From Rhodothermaceae bacterium (GTDB lineage: Bacteria; Bacteroidota; Rhodothermia; Rhodothermales; JAHEMB01), in NCBI GenBank assembly GCA_024643915.1, contig JAHEMB010000182.1, positions 1 to 7,010 on the forward strand: 7,010 nt of DNA, in the 5' to 3' direction. A program made the position numbers and the translations under genes. Below, one piece after another: positions 1 to 4,769 of this stretch (positions are counted from its first letter, which is position 1; every line of letters starts with the position of its first letter). A model generated the notes under the pieces. That model was not told the origin of the DNA, made no database searches, and was given only the letters and a program-made list of their open reading frames with translations.

Positions 1-1772
1 TCGCCTGCGATGATGTTGGTCGAACCCTTGTACTTAATCTTGAAGGGGATGTGCTGCACGGCATCGGACAGATAGGCCCGCGCGCCCGCGCCTTTCGCCA
101 GTTGCCCCAGGCCGGTCCCATCCCGGTTGATGACAACCGTGGCCCCGTCGGTCGCTGCGGCCCCACTGTTGGCATCAAGCAGGCCGTTGGTGGTGAGCGT
201 GCCCCGTTCGACGTAGAGGAGTTCATCGATGAGGAACGCCGCCGAGGCCGGCGCCACGGTCACGGTCTGCCCGGTGGCCGCTTTGGCGATCTGCACGCTC
301 TCGATGTCGAGCAGGGTGTTATAGGTAAGCGTTTGCGCGGCGCTGCCGGAGAAAATCACCGCATTGCCCGTTACACTCGCCTTCTTCCCCATCGCCGGTG
401 CGGGCAGAATGAAGATCGGCGCCTCATCGGCGCTCAGGTTGCCCTGCAGGACCAGATTATGCGTGAAGCCCCCCGCGTTGCCCAGGGTGACCCCGGTCAC
501 ATCATCGGCCGTGAAAGTGCCCTGCACGGTCGTCTCGCCGGAAGCGACGAGGGTGCCGGCTTCGAGCGAGAGACCCTCGACGCAGACGCCCGCCGTAGCG
601 GGATCGTCCGTGCCAGTCATCGTCAGGCCGCCCTGCACGGTGACCGGGGCGAAGAAGTAGACGCCGCTCTCGTCGGCGCCGGTGCCGCAGACGCCGTCGC
701 CGGGAAAGACCTCCCCGCCGGGTCCGGTGATCTCCAGGTTGCCCGTAATCATCGTCAGGGCATCGAATTCGGTGCGGGCGGCCCCTTCGTTGCGGAAGGT
801 GCCCTGGTGCGTCATGGCCTGGGTCACATAGAGCGCCCCGGCCCGGTTAAACGACACGCTGCCATCGCCGGTGCCGCCCAGTTCCAGACTCACCCCGGCA
901 TCGGTATTCTTGTCGAAAGGCAAATTTAGCTGACCGCCGCCGGTGATGGGATAGGCACCGGCGCGCGTGTTGGGCGGCCCGCCGAGGGCAGCCGGGTCAA
1001 CGGCGATAGAGAAGGTGCCCGTGCCGTCGATGCTCGCGCTCGCGTTGATGGTTACCCCCCCGGTCGCCACCGGGCCTACAACCCAGAGGTTGTTGTCGTT
1101 CATGTTGAGCGTGCCCGAGACCTCAAGGCTATTCGTAATAAACAGGTCCGATTCAGCATCGAGGGTGCATTGATCGGAGACGTTGACCGTCGAACTGGCG
1201 GTGACACGCACATTTTCGAGGGTTGCCACTTGTGGCGAGGCCCCCGGGCAGCCGGCGGTCGGATCGCCGAGTTGGATTTGCGCTGTGCCCGTGGTGAAGA
1301 CAAACAGGCCGTCGCCAGCCACCTCAGCGGCGTTTCGGAGCTGCAACTGATTGTTACCGACCATCTGAAACTCCAGGTTCGCGGCCAGAGTGAGGACATC
1401 ACTCACGGAGATGATAATGTCGCCGTTGAGGGCCGCCGTACCCGCCACGCCGGTGGTGGGGCCGGGCAGGGTATAGGTGTCGAAGATGGTATCCTCGTTG
1501 ATCCGCGCCGCACCGATGAGGTCTTCGTTGAAGGAGACGGACGCGCCGGCGGCGGGGAGCTTGATGAAGACGGTGTTGCCGCTGACCCCGCCGTCGGTGG
1601 CGTCTTCTACAGCGCCCGCTAGATTGCAGGGCGCGGCCGGATTGCCACAGCTCCCGTCTACTGTATACACCGTCGACCCGCCCGGTGCGGCGTACTGCTG
1701 GGTCTGGGCGCGGAGAACAGTGGCCGTCAGTAGACTCAAGCACAACAGCGAGGTAGTAGCGCGGAGATTCAT
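1..1772 (-). CDS. Secreted beta-strand-rich (beta-helix-like) surface protein, N-terminal part, runs off left edge
   Basis: An uninterrupted frame of 590 codons runs from the ATG at 1772 to the window edge with no stop, so the C-terminus is missing. Residues 1-22 form a clear signal peptide (MNLRATTSLLCLSLLTATVL, then RA, with cleavage likely before Q23). This is why I chose this ATG over possible in-frame TTG starts further upstream; an in-frame TGA lies near 1864. Residues about 35-70 hold two cysteines (C42, C49) and the string PCNLAGAVEDA, which resembles a worn CSLREA-type N-terminal motif of secreted bacterial proteins. The rest is rich in G, T, A, V and N, with short strand-like stretches ending in G or N turns (for example TNSLEVSGTLNMNDNN and VTVQGGLTMTG), as in right-handed beta-helix adhesins. 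No catalytic motif is visible. By analogy with the neighbouring gene it may end in a T9SS sorting domain, but that part is outside the window. Its own promoter lies just upstream. Exact function unknown. Confidence 0.85.
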   Translation of the reverse strand, partial: MNLRATTSLLCLSLLTATVLRAQTQQYAAPGGSTVYTVDGSCGNPAAPCNLAGAVEDATDGGVSGNTVFIKLPAAGASVSFNEDLIGAARINEDTIFDTYTLPGPTTGVAGTAALNGDIIISVSDVLTLAANLEFQMVGNNQLQLRNAAEVAGDGLFVFTTGTAQIQLGDPTAGCPGASPQVATLENVRVTASSTVNVSDQCTLDAESDLFITNSLEVSGTLNMNDNNLWVVGPVATGGVTINASASIDGTGTFSIAVDPAALGGPPNTRAGAYPITGGGQLNLPFDKNTDAGVSLELGGTGDGSVSFNRAGALYVTQAMTHQGTFRNEGAARTEFDALTMITGNLEITGPGGEVFPGDGVCGTGADESGVYFFAPVTVQGGLTMTGTDDPATAGVCVEGLSLEAGTLVASGETTVQGTFTADDVTGVTLGNAGGFTHNLVLQGNLSADEAPIFILPAPAMGKKASVTGNAVIFSGSAAQTLTYNTLLDIESVQIAKAATGQTVTVAPASAAFLIDELLYVERGTLTTNGLLDANSGAAATDGATVVINRDGTGLGQLAKGAGARAYLSDAVQHIPFKIKYKGSTNIIAG

Positions 1773-1847
1773 AGCGACACCGGTAAGGAGGGGATAAAGC
1801 AGGCGGGGGAAGGCGACAAAGACGCCGAAGGCGCTGGGAGACCAGAA

Positions 1848-1879
1848 CAATAGTATCTCTTTTCAACAATCAAAGTCAA
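1848..1879 (-). promoter_or_regulatory. Probable promoter of the gene starting at 1772
   Basis: Read on the minus strand, TTGACT (1879-1874) is followed after 18 nt by TACTAT (1855-1850). That is 5/6 and 4/6 matches to sigma70 hexamers. The same bases also fit the Bacteroidota primary sigma pattern: TTG, a 21-nt spacer, then TACTATTG (consensus TAnnTTTG, one mismatch). The region is AT-rich against a GC-rich background. It would give a leader of roughly 70 nt before the ATG at 1772. There is no Shine-Dalgarno sequence before that ATG, which is common in Bacteroidota. Confidence 0.55.
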
Positions 1880-1889
1880 GTACACCAGC

Positions 1890-1905
1890 CTGCCACGTCT
1901 GGCAG
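1890..1905. repeat. 6+6 bp palindrome next to the promoter
   Basis: CTGCCA and TGGCAG flank a 4-nt centre (1890-1895 and 1900-1905). The palindrome ends 11 bp upstream of the -35 hexamer of the promoter at 1848-1879, where an activator or repressor could bind. It has no T-tract, so it is a poor terminator. A chance palindrome is possible. Confidence 0.3.
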
Positions 1906-2020
1906 CCCGCGCCTCCAGCCTAGCCACATAGCCTTTTCCATGTAGCACCGCCGCAGCGCCGTAGACTCCTGCGCCCCATGAGCGGGCAGCGCACACAGGC
2001 ACCCGGTCGCCCCTTTCCTT

Positions 2021-2042
2021 CGCTCCCATAGAAAAGGGAGCG
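2021..2042. repeat. 7-bp stem hairpin adjoining the terminator
   Basis: CGCTCCC (2021-2027) pairs with GGGAGCG (2036-2042) around an 8-nt A-rich centre. Its right arm shares two bases with the hairpin at 2041-2073, so the two stems sit back to back and compete only at their junction. On the minus-strand transcript its left arm and loop overlap the T-run that follows the terminator stem. It may strengthen termination or protect the mRNA 3' end. Confidence 0.4.
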
Positions 2043-2073
2043 CCCACCCTGGGGCCTCTCCTCGGGGTGGGCG
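2030..2073 (-). terminator. Probable intrinsic terminator of the 2121-3614 gene
   Basis: CGCCCACCC (2041-2049) pairs perfectly with GGGTGGGCG (2065-2073), giving a 9-bp GC-rich stem with a 15-nt loop. Read on the minus strand the stem is followed by CTCCCTTTTCT, a short and imperfect T-run. It begins 47 nt after the end of the stop codon at 2121, where a terminator is expected. The weak T-run keeps confidence moderate. Confidence 0.55.
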
Positions 2074-2120
2074 TTGCGTTAACGAATAGGGAGCGAGCCC
2101 GATAGGCGTGGCCCGCCCCT

Positions 2121-3614
2121 TCACTTGAGGAGCGTCACCGCCTGCGAGGCGGCGATGCCCTCGCCCATCAGTCGTACGAGGTAAAGTCCGCTCACCAGGC
2201 CCCGCCCGTCGATCCGTACTTCGATCATCTCCCCCGCGGCAGGCGTGCCTGCGTAGAGCACCTGCACCTCGCGCCCGAGCACGTCGTAGAGCGCCGCCCG
2301 CACCTCCACGGCCTCCTTCACGGCAAAGCGCACGGTGGCCTGCGGGTTGAACGGGTTGGGGTAGGCCGGCGCCAACACGAAGCGCTCGGCCAGTTCGACC
2401 GTGGCTTCCACCACCGGACCGTAATCGAAAGCGCCGTCGTAGTCGATCTGTTTGAGGCGAAAGGTGTGACGACCGGGGGGGAGGGCCGCAGCGCGATAGG
2501 TGTACTGTTGCGGCACGGAGGTCGTGCCACGCCCCTCCACAAAGGCGAGCGCCTGCCAGGCCGCGTCATCTCGTCTCTCCGTCGTCCCCTGTCTCCACAG
2601 CACCTCGAAGCCCGCGTTGTTCGTCTCCGAGGCGGTCTGCCAGGTGAGCAGCACGCTGGCACCATCAACGAGCGCCTCGAACGAGACAAGCTCCACCGGC
2701 AGGAGGGCACCGGGTCCCAGCGCAACATAGCTGGTACCATTGGCGCCGGTGATAAAGTCCTGGTTGGGATTCATCCCGTCAAGGTTCGCCCGCCCGATGG
2801 TGTCGGGATTCTGGTTGGACCAGAAGATGTGGTTGTCGTTAATCGCCACGCCGAAGGGGCCAGCGGCGCCGGTGATGAAGTCCTGGTTGGGATTCGTCCC
2901 GTCGAGGTCCGCCCGCCCGATCGTGCCGCCGCCTGAATTGGACCAGAAGATGTGCGTGCCGTTGATCGCCACGCCGTAGGGACCAACGGCGCCGGTGATA
3001 AAGTCCTGGACCGCCCCCGACCCGTCGAGGTTCGCCCGCCCGATCATGCTGCTGCTGAAGTTGCCCCAGAAAATGTGGGTGCCGTTGATCGCGAGGCCTG
3101 TGGGGCCACTGGCGCCGGTGATGAAGTCCTGGTTGGGATTCATCCCGTCGAGGTCCGCCCGCCCGATCGTGCCGCCGTCGAAGTTGCCCCAGAAGATGTG
3201 GGTGCCGTTGATCGCCACGCCGTAGGGAGCAGCGGCGCCGGTGATAAAGTCCTGGACCGCCCCCGACCCGTCGAGGTTCGCCCGCCCGATTGTATCGCTA
3301 AACAAGTTGGCCCAGAAGATGTGGGTGCCATTGACCGCTACGCCTGTGGGGACACTGGGGCCTATGATGAAATCCAGAACAACCCCCGTCCCGTCAAGAT
3401 TCGCCCCCGCAATCGTGGCGGTGCCCTGGTTGGCCCAGAAGATCTGTGCGTGGCCGGGTGCGGCCGGCTGCACCGCTCCCGATAGCAAGATGCCCGCACA
3501 AAAGGCGGCCAGGTGGCGGGGCCATCGACGCACGCGCCGCGTCGATACACTGCTTATGATGATAGAAGGAGAGGAGACAACCAGACGGACTAAGGCCCAG
3601 AAAGGCGGTGTCAT
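2121..3614 (-). CDS. Secreted six-bladed YWTD-like propeller protein with T9SS type A sorting domain
   Basis: The protein has 497 residues and appears complete. The ATG at 3614 gives a 27-residue N-terminal extension before an ideal signal peptide. A GTG at 3533 (residue 28) would start directly at VRRWPRHLAAFCAGILLSGA, with cleavage after GHA (residue 56), so the real start may be 3533. Residues 57-302 are six tandem blades of exactly 41 residues, each with IFW(A/G/S)N, T(M)IG/AG, (R/G)A(N/D)LDG, DFI(T/I)G and GVAIN-type motifs. These resemble the YWTD (LDL-receptor class B) repeat, which forms six-bladed propellers. Residues about 305-408 are the linker typical of Bacteroidota secreted proteins (LPVELVSF, TWQTASETNNAGFEV, RLKQIDYDG). 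Residues 410-497 are a T9SS type A sorting domain: YPNPFNP at 418-424, LYDVLGREV near 442-450, SGLYLVRL at 475-482, and a C-terminal K. The family is exported by the Sec system, crosses the outer membrane through T9SS, and is then anchored or released. The propeller is probably a binding module; the ligand is unknown and no enzyme motif is visible. A terminator lies downstream and a candidate promoter upstream. Confidence 0.93.
   Translation of the reverse strand: MTPPFWALVRLVVSSPSIIISSVSTRRVRRWPRHLAAFCAGILLSGAVQPAAPGHAQIFWANQGTATIAGANLDGTGVVLDFIIGPSVPTGVAVNGTHIFWANLFSDTIGRANLDGSGAVQDFITGAAAPYGVAINGTHIFWGNFDGGTIGRADLDGMNPNQDFITGASGPTGLAINGTHIFWGNFSSSMIGRANLDGSGAVQDFITGAVGPYGVAINGTHIFWSNSGGGTIGRADLDGTNPNQDFITGAAGPFGVAINDNHIFWSNQNPDTIGRANLDGMNPNQDFITGANGTSYVALGPGALLPVELVSFEALVDGASVLLTWQTASETNNAGFEVLWRQGTTERRDDAAWQALAFVEGRGTTSVPQQYTYRAAALPPGRHTFRLKQIDYDGAFDYGPVVEATVELAERFVLAPAYPNPFNPQATVRFAVKEAVEVRAALYDVLGREVQVLYAGTPAAGEMIEVRIDGRGLVSGLYLVRLMGEGIAASQAVTLLK
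2709..3446 (-). repeat. Six tandem 123-bp coding repeats (propeller blades)
   Basis: Blades 1 to 6 occupy 3446-3324, 3323-3201, 3200-3078, 3077-2955, 2954-2832 and 2831-2709. Blades 2 and 4 share the LDGSGAVQDFITGA version, while 3, 5 and 6 share the (M/T)NPNQDFITGA version. At DNA level, near-identical strings recur 246 bp apart (for example one starting at 3001 and again at 3247, and one at 2956 and again at 3202). The array therefore seems to have grown by copying two-blade units. Blade 1 is the most diverged. Confidence 0.9.
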
Positions 3615-3700
3615 GGCAGCGAGGAAGCAACTCCTGGAGAAAAGCCGCGCCCTCCAATGTTCCTATCCCCTTACCTGCATCGAGTACGCGGACGGACAAG

Positions 3701-3732
3701 CAAAATGTAAACCGATCGCTGTTTTCGCACAA
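3701..3732 (-). promoter_or_regulatory. Candidate promoter of the 2121-3614 gene
   Basis: On the minus strand, TTGTGC (3732-3727) is followed after 17 nt by TACATT (3709-3704), which is a weak sigma70 match at ideal spacing. The same stretch reads TTG, 20 nt, TACATTTTG, one base off the Bacteroidota TAnnTTTG element. It lies in the 211-bp gap between the receiver gene (ends 3826) and the propeller gene. The leader would be about 80 nt to the ATG at 3614, or about 160 nt to the GTG at 3533. No other element in that gap is convincing. Confidence 0.35.
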
Positions 3733-3825
3733 GAGCCTGACAGGCCGCAAGCAGAATATAGTTCGCCTTCCCCCAGGGTGCGGACTACCGGCGTGTAGCG
3801 CCGCCCTCGCAGGGTGCTCGCAGCT

Positions 3826-4191
3826 TCAGGTCCGGGCCAGCATCTCCGCCGCCCGCGCCCCTACTTCGTTGAGATCGAACGGCTTCCTCATAAAAGCATC
3901 GCCTGGACGGAGCCGTTCCAGCACGGCCTCCTGGTCCGCCACTGCCGAGACAAAGAGAAACGGCACCGCGCTCGTCTCTTCGGAGGCCCCAAGCGCCTTA
4001 TGGAGGTCGAGTCCGCTGCCGCCTGGCATGATCACATCGGAGACGATCAGGTCAGGCAGTTCCTCCGCCACCACAGCTTTGGCCTCCAGCCCGTTCGTAG
4101 CCACGCGTACCCGGTACTGCCGCTTAAAAAAGTAGTGCAACAGGTGCCGTAGCGAGAGGTCGTCTTCAACAATGAGTACGTAAGGAGGCAT
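3826..4191 (-). CDS. Stand-alone CheY-like response regulator receiver domain
   Basis: At 121 residues this is a single receiver (REC) domain with no output domain. Motifs appear in order: acidic pocket E9-D10-D11 after the first strand (VLIVEDD), the phospho-acceptor D52 in LIVSDVIMP, the switch Ser S82 in FLFVSAV, and K103-P104 in RKPF. All residues needed for phosphotransfer from a histidine kinase are present, so it should be functional. The usual GADDY before the KPF loop is replaced by PGDAFM. Single-domain regulators act by protein contacts or in phosphorelays, and the partner kinase is not in the window. The start ATG at 4191 lies 3 nt after the TGA of an upstream receiver remnant (4195-4288), so the gene was probably translated from a shared operon. 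With that upstream gene broken, its present promoter is unclear. The PGGSGLDLHKAL segment fits the common family of sensor-linked regulators. Confidence 0.93.
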   Translation of the reverse strand: MPPYVLIVEDDLSLRHLLHYFFKRQYRVRVATNGLEAKAVVAEELPDLIVSDVIMPGGSGLDLHKALGASEETSAVPFLFVSAVADQEAVLERLRPGDAFMRKPFDLNEVGARAAEMLART

Positions 4192-4194
4192 TGC

Positions 4195-4288
4195 TCAGGG
4201 CGTGGCAGTCTGTGGAGAAGGCATCGCGCAGCGCGGCGTCACGCGCACGAGCCTGTCCAACTCCATCGGTTGAAACGGCTTGCTAAGA
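4195..4288 (-). pseudogene. C-terminal remnant of a second receiver domain (regulator or hybrid kinase)
   Basis: Read on the minus strand from about 4288, the frame gives (L)SKPFQPMELDRLVRV and then a short tail ending in TGA at 4197-4195. The S-K-P-F-Q-P-M-E-L string is the conserved lysine loop and last helix of a receiver domain; it matches the RKPFDLNEV segment of the intact neighbour in position and pattern. There is no start codon or upstream two thirds of a receiver next to it. Upstream the frame runs into a palindromic insertion. Its stop sits 3 nt before the ATG of the 3826-4191 gene, as expected of a former operon partner. It could have ended a response regulator or a hybrid histidine kinase. 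Confidence 0.6.
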
Positions 4289-4442
4289 GTCTGTCTGTGG
4301 AGTTAGGATGAAGGCAAAACGAGCGAGAAGGACGCGCTCGGCGTTGCGCTGCATCGACGATGCCCGGCATCGCCTGCTTCGCGCGCCTTGATCACGTCCT
4401 TCGCAGCCGTTTGCAGCTCATCCTTAATCTTTACATACAGAC
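4289..4442. mobile_element. 154-bp palindromic MITE-like element with 7-bp target duplication
   Basis: The element is an imperfect palindrome along its whole length. The ends read inward as GTCTGTCTGTGGAG and, on the opposite strand, GTCTGTATGTAAAG. The similarity continues through AGGATGA, CAAA(A)CG and GAAGGACG, to a centre near GATGCCCGGCATC. It is flanked by an exact 7-bp direct repeat, GCTAAGA, at 4282-4288 and 4443-4449. There is no transposase, and it is too short to encode one, so it would be moved by an enzyme in trans. It separates the receiver remnant from the sequence upstream. I cannot name the transposase family from the ends alone. Confidence 0.65.
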
Positions 4443-4449
4443 GCTAAGA

Positions 4450-4567
4450 TAACCCAAGTGGTGCCCTGTTGGTTTGGCGCTTTGTTTGACGCGACGCGGG
4501 GACGCGGAGAGGGGGCGAGGCGTCTCCCTTTCCCCGTGTCCTCCTGAAGAAGGCACGGCTTGGGTTA
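4450..4567. mobile_element. Second inverted-repeat element, about 114 bp between TA dinucleotides
   Basis: TAACCCAAGTGGTGCC (4450-4465) and its inverted copy GGCACGGCTTGGGTTA (4552-4567) match at 14 of 16 positions. TA at each outer edge (4450-4451 and 4566-4567) would fit a TA-targeting element such as an IS630/mariner-type MITE. The interior has three GACGCG copies (4488, 4493, 4501) and an 8-bp stem, GGACGCGG (4500-4507) with CCGTGTCC (4534-4541, one wobble pair). It directly adjoins the right GCTAAGA copy of the 4289-4442 element. A non-mobile long stem-loop is the alternative. Confidence 0.4.
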
Positions 4568-4769
4568 AAATAATGTCCCCCCGGCCTGACAATCTACCGC
4601 CCTTTGCAGCTCTCCCCTAGGTGCGGCCTCCCAGGCAGAATGCCCTGTCCCGTTGCCGATTTTTTGTGTAAACTCGGCAAAGATGAAAACCACCGTGCAC
4701 CCCGGCGGCCCCGCGGCGCGTTTAGCCTCTCCGCCCGTCTCCCCCTCCCCTTTATCGTTAGGTAGCTCC
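4568..4769 (+). promoter_or_regulatory. Upstream region of the amidohydrolase gene with a 7+7 bp dyad
   Basis: TTGCCGA (4653-4659) and TCGGCAA (4674-4680) form a perfect inverted repeat around a T-rich 14-nt centre, about 90 bp before the start codon. That layout suits an operator, or an mRNA hairpin if transcription starts earlier. I see no convincing promoter hexamer pair. TTAAAATAAT near 4565-4574 is -10-like but has no -35, and lies at the edge of the neighbouring inverted repeat. The leader before the ATG is pyrimidine-rich and lacks a strong Shine-Dalgarno sequence. Confidence 0.35.

Larger units (their letters stand above)
1773..2120. other. Intergenic region between two minus-strand secreted-protein genes
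   Basis: This 348-bp stretch has no convincing gene on either strand. The short open frames across it lack recognisable protein features. From right to left in the direction of transcription it holds a probable terminator of the 2121-3614 gene, a second hairpin, a small palindrome, and a promoter for the gene starting at 1772. The two secreted-protein genes are therefore probably separate transcription units. Confidence 0.6.

Noticed and set aside
51..929. A 292-codon plus-strand open frame
   Set aside because: It lies opposite the minus-strand secreted protein, which has a signal peptide and an unbroken 590-codon frame. The plus-strand translation is R/G/H-rich without motifs.
1399..1869. 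A minus-strand open frame starting upstream of 1772
   Set aside because: It is a shifted frame with an Arg/His-rich translation. The real frame starts at 1772 with a signal peptide.
2709..3446. CRISPR-like regular repeats
   Set aside because: The 123-bp period is in frame, there are no distinct spacers, and the translation is a propeller.
2952..3798. Plus-strand open frames with a repeated protein pattern
   Set aside because: The repetition is only the antisense reading of the propeller blades.
3781..3825. Possible terminator after the receiver gene
   Set aside because: Only short stems (CCCT-AGGG, GGCG-CGCC) without a T-run; too weak to call.
4561..4575. A -10-like TAAAAT before the amidohydrolase gene
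   Set aside because: There is no -35 match at a suitable distance, and the bases overlap the end of an inverted repeat.
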